Assembly: GCF_030445035.2 (NCBI RefSeq)
Contig: NC_080704.1
Span: forward strand, 29,130,200 to 29,194,199
From: Dasypus novemcinctus
Lineage: Eukaryota; Chordata; Mammalia; Cingulata; Dasypodidae
DNA length: 64,000 nucleotides
Direction: 5' to 3'
Shown: piece by piece, positions 45,262-56,512 of the stretch
How the letters are laid out: each line of letters begins with the position of its first letter
Position numbering within the stretch: the first letter of the stretch is position 1
Made by a program: the position numbers and the translations under genes
The notes under the pieces: model-generated
The model's input: only the letters and a program-made list of their open reading frames with translations
Told to the model about the DNA's origin: nothing
The model's database searches: none

Positions 45262-46473
45262 TATAGTAATAGTAATAAAAAAGCAGCATACGTTACTTCT
45301 TGAAAAGAACAGGCTTGGCAGACTCCATTCACGTCTGCTCAGCGTACTGAACTTGCTGCCATCATTAAGGTGTTAACAATATTTAAGGAAGCTTTGAATA
45401 TTGTTTCTGATTCTGAATATGTATGCCTTACTGTTAAGCATATTGAAACGGCTCATATCTTTGTTATTGATGAATTATCTCAACTTTTTGCTGATTTGCA
45501 ACATCTCATTAGATTACGACAGCATCCTATTTACATTACACATATACGTTCTCATACATCTTTGCCTGGTCCTATGACAGCAATTAATGCTCGAGCTGAT
45601 TTATTAGTGGGGTGTTTACAAAGTGCTCGTGATTACCATGCTTTAACTCACATTAATGCTAAAGGCCTGCGAGATAAATATCAAAAGTTAACAAGACTAC
45701 AAGCGCAGGAAATTATGCGTACTTGTCCAACCTGTGGACCACTGACAGCAGTGCCTTTTCAGGCTGGAACTAATCCCAGACGCCTGACTCCTAATCAATT
45801 ATGGCAGATGGATGTTACTCACATTCCATCCTTTGGTAAACTACAATATGTTCATGTTTGTATTGACACTTGTTCTCATTTCATGTGGGCTACTGCTCAA
45901 AGTGGGGAACGGTTTCATCATGTTCGCTCACATCTCTGGTCTGCTTTTGCTGTGATGGGATGCCCTCTAAAGATTAAAACTGATAATGGACCCTCTTACA
46001 TTAGTAAATCCTTTGCTTCCTTTTGTAAAAAATATGCTATTGAACATGTTACCGGCATTCCCCATAATCCTACAGATCAAGCTATTGTTGAAAGATGCCA
46101 TCATACTCTCAAGACTATGCTTTTAAAACAAAAAGGGGGAGATGATGGTATGATTTCACCTAAAGATCAATTGGCTAAAGCTTTATTTACCTTAAATTTT
46201 CTTAACGTTTATGATTCTATGACACCGGCTGAATGTCATTTTGGACATTCTCAAAAATCCACAGAAATTGCAGACTCTGAGAATCAACCAGTATTTTGGA
46301 AAGATGTTTTAAGTAATGAATGGAAGAAAGGCAGGGTTAAAGTATGGGGGGGAGGTTATGCTCTTATCATTTCAGAAAATGGAGAAGAAATCTGGCTTCC
46401 GGCAAAAAGGATTAAACCTAGGACTGAAGAAGTGGCGTCTTCTACACATATGGATCCTACTGATAGTGAGTGA
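45262..46473 (+). pseudogene. pol: pol remnant: RNase H end and integrase
   Basis: The frame shows 'KKAAYVTS', a TGA at 45301-45303 and then 'TPFTSAQRTELAA', typical of retroviral RNase H. The longest open part starts at GTG 45370 (367 codons). RNase H carboxylates remain at E (in TEL), D14 ('SDSEY') and D77 ('NARAD'). The first catalytic D is lost upstream, where a TAA lies at 45259-45261. Integrase follows with zinc-binding H90/H94/C119/C122, catalytic D148, D205 and E241 (D-35-E spacing) and a C-terminal domain around W310-G329. All integrase landmarks are present. Integrase is normally cut from a Gag-Pro-Pol precursor, which cannot be made here because protease and RT are missing. The end overlaps the env start by 158 bp. 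Confidence 0.9.
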
Positions 46474-48150
46474 AACCGGCAATGGTAATGGTAATTACAC
46501 ATATTGGGCTTATATCCCTAATCCCCCATTACTTCGAGTGTTAACCTGGAAAGATCCTTCTTTTCCTATTTGAATAAAACTCATATATTTCCTGGACCCG
46601 TGGAATATAGGTTATCACTTAAGCCACGAGAAAAAGGACAAAAGATTTATAATCTCCTTCTTCCATTTGATTTCCGACCTCTTTGCATTGGCAATCGCCC
46701 ACCATGTATGGCTGTGAAAAATAGAACTATGATCAATTTTAGCCATAATAATACTAAATCTTTGGTAACTTTATTCCCATCCTATCAATACCAAGAATAT
46801 AAGTATCCAAGTTACAGTTGTCCTAAGAGGAATGCTGGTGATATGCAAAGATGGTATGAATGCCATATGGGAAGAGGATCTGTCGTTTTTAATGATTCCT
46901 ATGGAATAGTTTGGGAAAGTGCCCCTATGGGGAATCCCAACAAATATAAGGACAGATTTATTTGGTATGGTATAAATAGCTTGGGACAACAAATTAGTAA
47001 TATGCAGTATCCCTTTCATGATTCCCTTGATTTGGATGAAAAAATAATTTTTATCAAAAATAATAGTGATTGGAAAAATATAGGGAAATGGGTTCCTTTT
47101 CCATGGTGCAATAGCACTGGAATCCATGATCAAAAACAAATATGCAAAGTCTTCTTAGGAGTGGCGTCTACTTCTGAATGGAAAGGTAATAAAAGTATGG
47201 ATGGACAATATTTACAATTAGATCAAATTCATCATTTTCAATCATGTGTCAGAGATCCACATGTGTTTGTGGTAGGGAAGGCTACCATTACTGAAAATGC
47301 TTTGTTCTATAAGGATGGCGCTTTGTATACTTGCTTGTCTGATAATATCTTACAGAATGGAGATATTAGCACCATGGCTCGCCGAAGACGAGGAGTGTGG
47401 ATCCCGGTGAAAATGAATCGGATGTGGCAGTCATCACCTGAAAGTCATCTTCTTTTCCACCTGGCTCAAGGACTGTTGAAACGATCTAAGAGATTTTTGG
47501 GACTTCTCATAGCTGGCATTCTTGGCCTCATTGGTGTCATCACTGCTGCTGCCACTGCTGCTGTTGCATTGCATGAGACAGTGCAGACACAGCAATATGT
47601 GCATGATTGGCACAAGAATGCAAGTGACTTATGGCATAGTCAAGAGCACATTGATGAAGGACTTAATAACAGAGTTGGTGATTTGGAATCTGCTGTTTTA
47701 CACTTAGGAGATCAAGTTTATAATTTGAATTTGTTAAGAGGATTGAAATGTGATTGGAATGAAAGTAATTTTTGTATTACTCCTTTGGATTATAACATTT
47801 CTATGTTTCAATGGAATAAGATCAGAAATCATTTGTTAGGACACAAAGGAAATACGTCATTAGAAATTGAGGAATTGCAGAAAAAGATTTTAGAAATGTC
47901 ACATAATCAGATATACGTAGATAGTGATAAGGACATCTTTAACGATTTGATTTCACATTTAAATAAGTTTAATCCTGTTGATTGGTGGAAATCTCAACAT
48001 TTCTTATCTGCCTTAGGAATAGGGATATGTGTATTAATCCTGTTGCTCATGGTTGTCGCTTGCCTGGGAAAAGGTGTTTGCCAGAGATTGCACCATGTGG
48101 ACACAATGGGACAAGCAAACAACATAGTACTTGCTAAAACTCTACAATAG
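46316..48150 (+). pseudogene. env: env, nearly full length, one frame change
   Basis: Env mediates receptor binding and membrane fusion. The ATG at 46316 opens frame 2, inside the end of pol. It gives a leader with hydrophobic 'LLHIWILLIV' and the SU start motif 'YWAYIPNPP', and stops at TGA 46571-46573. Homology continues in frame 1 from about 46570 for 526 codons to TAG 48148-48150, so a small indel lies near 46566-46573. In the frame-1 part: furin site RSKR (305-308), hydrophobic fusion-peptide-like segment 309-332, Cys394-x7-Cys402, membrane span about 479-500, a 26-residue tail and about 11 N-glycosylation sequons. The type is MMTV/JSRV/HERV-K, not the RD114/type-D kind. Without its own signal peptide the long frame is unlikely to reach the membrane. 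ATG use is also doubtful, since position 46570 is TTG. Confidence 0.9.
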
Positions 48151-48177
48151 TACCCCGAAGTCAGTGCGCTTGGCTGG

Positions 48178-48316
48178 TAGTCAGTGATGGGCAACTTGGC
48201 TAGCCTTTCAGTCAACCTAAGACAGGGACGTGGCCTTTCGCTGCCACGCTTCCCCATGACGGGTAAGGCTGATTGCGCGTAGCCTCGACCTAAGACAGAC
48301 ACAGTCACCCTGACTA
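48178..48316 (+). promoter_or_regulatory. CTE-like RNA export element
   Basis: The element has a nested two-loop hairpin layout. The base stem is TAGTCAG (48178-48184) with CTGACTA (48310-48316). Loop A is formed by GATGGGCAAC (48186-48195) and CCTAAGACAG (48289-48298). Middle stems are GGCTA/TAGCC (48198-48202/48280-48284) and CAGTC/GGCTG (48209-48213/48267-48271). Loop B is CCTAAGACAGG (48216-48226) and ATGACGGGTAAG (48256-48267). The apical stem is CGTGGC/GCCACG (48229-48234/48243-48248). The loop words and the two-fold pseudo-symmetry are those of the type-D retrovirus constitutive transport element, which binds NXF1/TAP. Its place between env and the PPT also fits. Function is inferred. 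Confidence 0.8.
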
Positions 48317-48320
48317 AAAC

Positions 48321-48332
48321 AAAAGGGGGAAA
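48321..48332 (+). other. Polypurine tract
   Basis: AAAAGGGGGAAA lies directly before the 3' LTR. It is the plus-strand primer site for reverse transcription. Confidence 0.9.
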
Positions 48333-48765
48333 TGTGGGATACAAAGGCATGTTGTTTCCATGGAAGCAAGTTACTTCTTTGACCACTGAGTCAAGCTGTC
48401 CCTTATGATTATCGGTGCGGAGCACAATCTTGGCTGGGTCAGCACACCTGCAGGCAGAACAATACCTAGAACAGAACAACCTGGGTAACAGGATTTATGA
48501 GTATAGTTACTGATTTTCATAATAATAGTTCCAGTAAAGTTTGTTGGGTTTTCATCAATCACTAGTTAATATAGTATGAGGTAAGGGTAATAGGTAACTT
48601 GATTGTGTGCTGAATGTCACGTATGTTAGGGGTATATATACTAGCCCCTCGACTCAATAAAGTTGTCTGATGAGCTTGAGAGATCAATGCTCTCAGATCC
48701 CCTGAACCCAATCTTTCTTTGTCTTTCATTCCCGATACCTTGGGTCACCGAACAAGACTCCGACA
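48333..48765 (+). repeat. 3' LTR
   Basis: 433 bp, the same length as the 5' LTR with four substitutions (48414, 48572, 48741, 48749). It ends ACTCCGACA and is followed by the target duplication GTCTG. Confidence 0.95.
48656..48661 (+). terminator. LTR polyadenylation signal
   Basis: AATAAA in the 3' LTR, the likely signal for 3'-end formation of proviral RNA, with cleavage expected about 15-25 bp downstream. Confidence 0.7.
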
Positions 48766-48770
48766 GTCTG

Positions 48771-49203
48771 CATGCACATTTGCTTTCATTTTCTGTACTA
48801 ATCTTCTTGTGGACTGGTGTCAAATAGACAGTTTGCCCATAGCAGCCATCAGCCCATGAAGCCACTTTAAGTAACACTGTTCTAGAAAATTGTCGACTTT
48901 ACATAAAACAGTTTGGTTAGTTTTCACTTTAGCAATATACATTCTAAAGTTGGAATGATACGGGGAAAAAGTAAGTATTTCATATATTTATAAACTGATA
49001 TGAAGTAGTTTCCAGCATTTCTGTAAAGTGAAAAAGTATGAAGTAAGTATATATAGTATGCTATTTCTTGCATAAGGAAAAAAAGGGAAATAAAAGAAAT
49101 ATACATGAACTTGATTATTTTTCAAAAATTTACCCAGGAAGGTTAAACCAGAAATAAATGTGATTAGTTACCTATAGCCAAGTGGGAATGGAGTTATTAG
49201 GAC
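48771..49203. other. Right flank of the provirus; no feature
   Basis: Unassigned sequence that continues the left flank interrupted by the provirus. Confidence 0.45.
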
Positions 49204-49605
49204 TGCTATAGATTGAATCATGTCTCTTACAGAGACAGGTTCAAGTCCTCACCTCCAGTCCTGTGGATATGAACTCATTTGTAAATAGGATCTTTGAAGA
49301 TGATATTAGTTAAGGGGAGGTCAAACTGGATCAGTGTGGATATTAATCCTGTATGATTGAAGTCCTTATAAGTAAGGGAAATTTGGACATGATAAGACAG
49401 GAAGAAAGATGACCATGTGATAGAAGCTGAGTGAGTTATGGATTGCCATAAAACCACCATCAAATTGCTGCAGACTTCAGAGGAAGCATGATCTGGTGTA
49501 CACCTTGATTTTGGACGTCTAGCCTCCAAGACTATGAGACAATAAATACCTATTGTTTAAGCCCATCTATGGCCTTTGTTTTAGCAGCCCTTGCAAAGTA
49601 AAACA
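49204..49605 (+). mobile_element. Old MaLR/ERVL-like solo LTR
   Basis: It starts TGCTATAGATTGAATCATG. It contains 'CTTTGAAGATGATATTAGTT' and 'AGTCCTTATAAGTAAGGGAA', the AATAAA in 'ATGAGACAATAAATACC', and ends near 'GCAAAGTAAAACA'. This is the layout of MLT/MaLR-like LTRs. No TSD could be seen. Confidence 0.6.
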
Positions 49606-51064
49606 AAGATAAATGACAAAAATTGAAGACAGTCTATATTGAATATTAATATTGTATTGATGTTAATTTCCTTAATTTTATAATTATACTGTAGTTACGT
49701 TATACAAAGTCTTAAGAAATAGAAACTGAAACATTTATGGGTACAAGGGCCTGGTGTCTGTAACCTACACTTGAATGGTTCCATGAACAAATGTTAGTAA
49801 TTTATGAATCCAGCTGAAGGGTATCCTAGAGATTTTTGTTTCCATTCTTGCAACTTTTCCATAAGTTTGAAATTATTTGAAAAGAGATAAGACACTTTGT
49901 TAAGTTGAAGGATGTATATTTAGAATCAAAACAGAGGAAGAGAAACATCAGCACCTACCTTTTTTCACAGAATTCACTAACTTCACACAGTTGCTACTCC
50001 ATTCTGATGTAATTTTGACCTTGAGATCTTGAGAAGAATAATACTGGAACTTATTTTTTAGCCTGTATACCCTGGAAGAATTGTGTGCAATATTTACAAA
50101 TCGTGCACTAGATATTGCTTCTAATTAATCTCCTGCCAGATGCTTAATCTCCTGTGAAATTCAGCTGCTGTGGAAATAATTTGACAAAGTAGCTTCAATT
50201 GTCAATGGTAAAGCTATTTGAATATATGGACCAAATTATAGATCCTTCCATTATCTGAAAATCTGAGATGTGGTGGCCTAAAAAGCAAAATCGTTGCCCA
50301 AGAGGTGCCAAGTTTGGATTTCTTTATTATCTGAGGAGGGAATTCTGCCTCTAAATATGATCCCTTACACTTAGTTTCTTTAAGTAGGTTTCAGATACTT
50401 GGATTCTTTAATACCTTCTGCTAAAATGAATAAAACCCTCAAAGATATTAGATACTTTCTGTCAGCATATTTACTGACAAACAGCTAAAAACAAGACCTT
50501 TTGAGAATAAAAAATTGAAGCAGCTTCTAAAAGTGGGAATTGATCCTAAAGGATGCCTGGTATTTTAATTGGGCTCACAGAGCCAGGATGACGATAAGGG
50601 ACAGGGTGAAAATCAGCAGTGGGGCTGTGTTCAGGAATCAAGTGGGGTACCTGTTGAATACTTGGCATGATACTAAAATGAGCTGTAAGTTAAGAACAAA
50701 CAAAACCCAGTTTTGTCAAAACAGCCAGGTCAAAAGGAAAAGGTTAAGGCCCAGAAGGGAGGAATGGGTGTGTGGTATTATTTAAGGTGTTGGGAGTAAC
50801 AGATTGTGTGAAAATCATAGGTTACTTTATATAAAGGCTATGATACCACAGGGATCTACTCTCTGCCTGTGAGGTCAGGAAAAATCTGCATCAAGAGTTC
50901 TCTGGCTCTCATTACCAGGCAGGTCATAGCTAACAGTTATCTCTGTCTGGGACCAGGGGGGTCCTCCCATGATGTATGGGGTGCATTCATCTGGTTCAGA
51001 TAGTGACACTGGTCCTTTTTTTTGTATCTAGTCTTATACAGTTGCCAGGGCTTCCTCTGCATAT
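49606..51064. other. No recognised feature
   Basis: Unassigned sequence with only short, domainless ORFs. Confidence 0.4.
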
Positions 51065-51215
51065 AAACTAAAACTAAATAAAATTTAAAATTCAGCGTCT
51101 CAGTTGCACTAGCCACATTTCACATTCTGGATAACCATATGTGGCTAGTGGCTACCATATTGGGCAGCAGAGTTAAAGAATATTCCCATGATTATAGAAA
51201 GTTCTATTGGATTGT
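51065..51215 (+). repeat. MER-type DNA transposon remnant
   Basis: 'TTGCACTAGCCACATTTCAC', 'CCATATGTGGCTAGTGGCTA' and 'CCATATTGGGCAGCAGAG' match a common mammalian non-autonomous DNA transposon whose end reads 'TATTGGACAGC' in consensus. The exact MER number is uncertain. Confidence 0.65.
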
Positions 51216-52999
51216 ACTAATAAAGAATTCATTGATGGATGGTTGGATTAATCTCTACAGTGATTGGAACTCTGATTATCTGTTTTAAGACTGAGTCTTC
51301 AGCCCCCTTCACTGATGATCAGATTTTATAACAACTTATTTCCAATATCCATAAAGGAACCCTTCACTCCCATGGAGACCAAATGTCTTAGATTAAAAAT
51401 ATTTGAAGTAACACCTCCATCCACGAAAAAAAACCTAGGGATCAGATAATGCGCACTTTTCTCTGCCATGTAACGTAGTCTTTTGGACATCAAATCTTGT
51501 GGCCACAATTACTCTTTCTGAGGAAGAGCAAACTGACATTAACCTGGTAAAGGCCCCATATGTTTCTGTTTAACACTAAGGAGAGGATTAATAACACAAA
51601 ATATTCCTCGCCACTTAAATAGTTTCATTTTCAAAGTCTCTTCATAGCTATAAGATAACTGAGTTTAATTCCCAGTAGGCTCTTAGTTTTTCGAGTCTTG
51701 TCCTATAAGTTCTTTTGGTTCAGCCATTTCATAATCAGTGTCATCCAGAGAAGGCTCATCCCTGCCAATGAGGCTCCTCCAGAAAGAACAGACTAAGTGG
51801 AATTGAATGCTTTAGTGCTTTAAAGATTCATAAGAGCCAGTCCTTGGATATTTCCAGTTTCCAGAAAATATAATCCTACCTCAGACTGCAGGCTTTTGTG
51901 GTTGAATCAGCCAGCTCACCTCCCTGTCTGCCTTCTTTCCTTCCAGAAATATTTATTATAACCTACTGTACAGACCATAAATTAATTATGTCTTAGTGTG
52001 TATATTATCAGCAATTACCTTTTCCAAAGATAGTAGCGAATTAAATGTTATTGCTCATTGTGGAATAAGTTTTTGTAGCTCGTGCATCAAAGGACTTTCA
52101 TCTTCCTCCTATGTTTTCTACTTGAAGGTTTATAATATTAGCTCTTACATTTAACTCCTTGCTTTCCTCTTACCTGTAAAGGGATTCCAATGTTTCATCA
52201 TTTAATGTGATATCTGTAGTGCCTTGAAATATCCCACACAATAAAAAAGAATTTCCCTCTTATTTCCTAATAGACACCTTTCAGGTGTCATCTTCCTTGA
52301 TGCCTTAGCAGCTTTTCACAGGAGACTATTCATGCCTGATTTTCCTTCTTACTCCCTGGCTTCTTCTTTCATCACCTTTGCTTCCTTTTTTCCTGGCTTT
52401 TGCCTGTAGCCTGAGCTCTTTTATCCTTCTCTTTCTCAGTGCTTTATAATTTAGTCTCATGTCTTAAATGTGGCTGCTTTGAATGGTAAGTAGCCATGGA
52501 TAATATGGGTTATTTTGTGTTAGAATCAGTCTTCCTACTACTTGAACACTGAATATTGGAGAGAAGGAGTTTGCAAGCCAGTGAAACACATTGCAGTCAG
52601 ATGCAAGCACTGATGACAAATGCATTGAAAGATGGGCCACCAGACATCCTTCTTGGAGTAGACTGGGGCCTGACCCAGGGTTTTACAGAATTCTCAAACT
52701 CTTCACAGAGTCAGATCCCAAAAAAGAAAGCCCTGGAAGGGTTTAAGCTATGCATGCCAATTTTTGATTTGTAATTTCTTTAGTCACAAAATCCACTTTT
52801 CCTCCCTTGGGAAGAAGTGAGGGAGGGAAATGGGGATGATCAAAGTTACGTGCCCAGTATTGTTCTTGTCTAGGGAATGGAGCAGAAGTTACAATATGGA
52901 AATGAGGAAAGGAGACTTGGACTCCAATGCCAACCATTTATCTGTTTGTTTCCAAATACGTACCTCTAGCACATACCTGCCCTCACATTTCCATATACC
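51216..52999. other. No gene; possible old L2 pieces
   Basis: Mostly unassigned. About 52270-52440 has a C/T-rich L2-like character ('GTCATCTTCCTTGATGCC'). The ORFs here are short and lack recognisable domains. Confidence 0.35.
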
Positions 53000-53640
53000 C
53001 AATGGTCTGTATGACTTTTCCACTGAGGTAGATCATTGGCAGCTCAAACTTAGCACGTCTAACTTTCTAGCATTTGTCCTTCTACAAGTCCAACCCATTA
53101 AAGTACATGTAACCCTCATCTACCCAATCGTTAAATCCAGAAACCTAGGAGTCCTCTTATCTCTTTCTCTTTCTGTCCTGTTGCTTCTACATCAAACGCA
53201 TGTATTAGTCTCAACCAGTCATCACCATCCCTTAAGCCCCCAGCCTAATCAAAGCAATTACCATCTATCATCTGGACTATCACAATTTCTTACTAACTCC
53301 TCCCTACCTCTACCCCTACTTTCCTCCAATCCATGACCCACAGTAGCCAGAGAGCTTTTAATAATGTAAATCAGATTTGAATGGAGCTTCGGCTTAAAAC
53401 ACTTCCATGGCTTCACACTTATCCTTAGGACAAAAGGCATCCTTGTCCCCAGTACTCTTTCTCAGCTGCTTGTCTGTTTGCCTTTTAGCCCTGCATGCAG
53501 TAATTATCTTCTTTAAGTATGCTTATTATCTATTCTCCCCCTCCTCCATTATAAAGCAAGCATCATGAAGGCAGAAGCTGTATCCGGCCTGGTTCATCAC
53601 TGTGTCCCTAGAATTGGAAGCATATGTGAATGAACGCCAG
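53000..53640 (+). repeat. L2 LINE fragment
   Basis: 'AAACCTAGGAGTCCTCTTAT', 'CCTTAGGACAAAAGGCATCC' and 'GCATCATGAAGGCAGAAGCT' followed by 'CACTGTGTCCCTAGAATTGG' follow the order of the L2 3' part. It is diverged and non-coding. Confidence 0.6.
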
Positions 53641-53689
53641 AATGTGGGAAATTCTTTGCGTACATTATTTCATTTGATGAGCACAGCAT

Positions 53690-53870
53690 CCAGGTAAGAT
53701 TGCTAATATCTCCATTTTAGAATTGAGGAAACGAGCAGTAACAGCAGCAGTAGCCACAACAAAACAATTTGCCCAAGATCACACCACTGTTTTGGGGCAA
53801 ATGTGGTATTCGAACCCACATTGTATGGCATCAAAACCTGAGTGCCTTGCCCCTCGCTCTTCTGGGCTCT
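53690..53870 (-). repeat. MIR SINE
   Basis: 'CTCCATTTTAGAATTGAGGA', 'TTTGCCCAAGATCACACCAC' and 'TATTCGAACCCACATTGTAT' identify MIR in reverse orientation. Confidence 0.75.
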
Positions 53871-53879
53871 GCACCATGT

Positions 53880-54530
53880 GAACTGGAAGACAAGCTAAAT
53901 ATGTCTGAATCTTTTTTTTTTTAAGGAATTCACCCAACAAAGAGCCAGGCTCAAATAAGAGAAATAATAGTTTTCCTTTCTACAGGAAATATTTTAGCAG
54001 GTCAAATAACTAAAATTTAGGAGAGGGGGTGGACTTCCTTCCTGGTGACACTTGAACAGGACTTCTTTACCATTTAAAAGAAACAGCCAGAAGCAGTTTA
54101 ATTCAATGTGATATTAGCACAATATGCATGAATGAGTTCACCACTGGACATTTAGAGCCTAATCTACTCCTTGATTTATAATTAAACAATCAGGAAATGA
54201 TTTGCGGGCAATTTCTGCATGTCAATCGATACAACCTTGTGTTATAAGGGTTACAAAGACACAATCTCTGCTCTCAAGAAGTTTAAAGTTGAATAGGAAA
54301 GACAGCGATATAAATAACTGAAATACAATCAGTTTAAAATAACTAAAACAGAGGTAGGAGCTGAGCCTCCATTTGACAAACAATTTTTAGTCTCAGTACT
54401 GAGGACAGTGATACATTTGATATCTGATAAACTTGACAGTTTTTGTTCAGTCATATTTTGCTGTCAAATACACAACATTATTTTTTATTTGCCACGTGTC
54501 TATCTATATATGAGATCGAGAAAGTATGGC
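53880..54530. other. No gene recognised
   Basis: Unassigned. About 54230-54360 resembles the ancient dispersed repeat noted at 5130 ('TCTCTGCTCTCAAGAAGTTT'). Confidence 0.35.
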
Positions 54531-54534
54531 ATGG

Positions 54535-54775
54535 TGTTTAAAAAAGAGGCTTGTAATGGGACCAACCAGTGTTCTACTTGTAGCTGTTCCATGCCTACCA
54601 GCTATGTTTCCTTGGGCAAGTTCATTAACTCTCTTCAAGCTTACTTTCCTCATTGGCAGACAAGGATAATAACAGTATCTAATTTCCAGGATTTGGGGGA
54701 AGATTAAATGAAACAGTGCCTGTAAAATTCTTAGGGCTTCTGGCCCACAGTAAATTCTCAATGGCATTAGCTATT
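54535..54775 (+). repeat. MIR SINE
   Basis: 'TTGGGCAAGTTCATTAACTC', 'CTTTCCTCATTGGCAGAC' and 'CAGTAAATTCTCAATGGCAT' follow MIR order in forward orientation. Confidence 0.65.
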
Positions 54776-54779
54776 GTTA

Positions 54780-55448
54780 TGATGGTAATGCGGATTGCAG
54801 ATGCTATTGGATAAAACAGAAATATGTATGGCATGCTAAAAAAAAAAGTATCAGTTTAAAAATCACATACCCCTGAGCTCTAATTCCTGCTCAGTTGCTT
54901 TCTCCTTAAGAGACTTTAGGCAACATTTGTTTATCTGTGCAGACATATCTTTTAGTGATAAATGCCATTCCCCTTCACATTAAAAGGTAGTTGTACAAAG
55001 GCAGCAATGGTAGAAACTATTAATATTACAGGGACACGCATACACACACATGCACACACAGACACAGATGAGTTTAATCTAACACAGAAACCAAACGATG
55101 ATTAAGGATGATGTGTATCTAAATTTGTTCATAAAAGGTTAGAGTCTGAGAACTATAAGCCAAAAGACTGTGTATTTTTAGTATATATGACTGCTTTATT
55201 CTCATAAGAGTTTAGATGGTCTTCATAAATATCATGATTGAAATTGCCAAAGGCCTACCCATGCATCCCCAAGGTTATCTCACCCTCTCTAAGGGTTGCT
55301 GCTGCTGCCTATGTACCAACAGCTCCCAAACAGAAATCTCCCACCAGGATCCCCTCTGGTCTTCCTCTTGTTTGTAGGAACCAACTCTATCATAAAAACT
55401 TCAAGTTCACGGGATCCCAAGTGGCGCTCATCGTTTTGCTACACAAGT
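54780..55448. other. No gene; short CA-rich tract
   Basis: Unassigned apart from a degenerate CA tract at about 55035-55068. Confidence 0.4.
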
Positions 55449-55680
55449 CAGTTCTTAGCCCTGTGCTACCTCTTTCCCAATCAGGGAAGATTTTCCCCCC
55501 AAGGGACATTTGACAATGTCTGCAGACATTTTCTTGTCACAGCTGGAAGGGAGTGCTACTGGCATCTAGTGGGAAGAGGCCGATGCTGCTGCTAAATCTC
55601 CTAAAATACACAGCCTGGTCCCCCACCACGAAGAGTTATCCAGCCTGATAAGTCAACAGTGCTGCAATTGAGAAACCCTG
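55449..55680 (+). mobile_element. MER5A-like hAT-Charlie remnant
   Basis: 'GGGACATTTGACAATGTCTG', 'GCTACTGGCATCTAGTGGG' and the end 'TTGAGAAACCCTG' match MER5A in forward orientation. The beginning is degenerate. Confidence 0.8.
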
Positions 55681-55699
55681 TTCTTTAGTTGGCTTTCAT

Positions 55700-56440
55700 A
55701 TGGTGCCCAAAGCAGAAACCTGGGAGTCATTCCTCATGTCTTGCTTTCTACTCCAAACCCACTCTGTATCAAATATAAGTAGCCCAATGCCCCAAGATGA
55801 GATTTTCTCTCTACTTCTCCTCTTCAAGCCAAAATAACTTTTGCCTCAAACTTCTACAATTTTCTCCAAACCGGTTTTCATACCTTGCTCCTCCTTATTC
55901 ATGCTCTTTTTTTTTTGTAGTCAGAATTACTTCCTAAAATGAGAAATGGGTGATTTATCTATTTTACTTGTAATATTTCAAGATTAAAGCAAAACTACAA
56001 AGGACAGCTAAATAGGCCCTTCAACATTAGAAAACACTAGTCTGCCATTCCAGGACTACTATCTCTTGCCAAAACTCTCTTTGCTTTCTGGGGTACATGC
56101 ATGGAAGACCTGCCATTCTTGAGATCTCTCCCTCATCCCCATTTCTTCCTTTCTTAAGCCTCTATGCCCTTGGTACCATGGGATGTCTTTTTGAAATTCC
56201 CTTCCATTCCTTCTTAGCTCAACAACTGCCATTCATCCTTGTAAGGCACTGCTCTGGTTTCACCTGCTTGGAAACCTATCTCTGACTCTTGTTTGGATTA
56301 AATGCCCTTTCTCTGTAACTTCCTCTATAATAATATTTGCCAGTGTATTGGTTTCCTAGATTGAGCTTCCTGACAGTAGGGCTGCATTTTATATCTTAGT
56401 GTCCCTAATACTAGCAAGTCTGGACCATGGTAAGTGTAAT
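55700..56440 (+). repeat. Probable L2 LINE fragment
   Basis: 'GAAACCTGGGAGTCATTCCT' and, near the end, 'TTCCTGACAGTAGGGCTGCA' then 'CTTAGTGTCCCTAATACTAG' follow L2 3' part order. A small unassigned insert may lie between them. Confidence 0.5.
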
Positions 56441-56512
56441 TAACTTTTCTTGAAAGAATAAAGTCAAACTAAAATTTCTAGATTTACCTATTAATTTAAG
56501 GAAACGGCTATA

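Larger units (their letters stand above)
42144..48765 (+). mobile_element. Young endogenous betaretrovirus, defective
   Basis: A 6.6-kb provirus with two full-length LTRs, PBS, gag fragment, RNase H/integrase part of pol, env and PPT in retroviral order. It is flanked by GTCTG at 42139-42143 and 48766-48770. AGTCTG is shared if the final A of the 3' LTR is counted, and 6 bp is the usual betaretroviral duplication. The LTRs differ at 4 of 433 positions (0.9%), which points to a recent insertion. Coding defects: in-frame stop in gag, loss of capsid to reverse transcriptase, stops in the RNase H part, and one frame change in env. Gene content and env type place it with betaretroviruses of the MMTV/JSRV/HERV-K (class II) group. 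It cannot produce a complete virus. Confidence 0.95.

Noticed and set aside
46771..47139. 122-codon antisense ORF inside env
   Set aside because: Shadow of the env frame with no recognisable domain.
47994..48479. 161-codon antisense ORF across env end, CTE-like element and LTR
   Set aside because: It crosses unrelated functional segments and has no recognisable domain; a chance frame.
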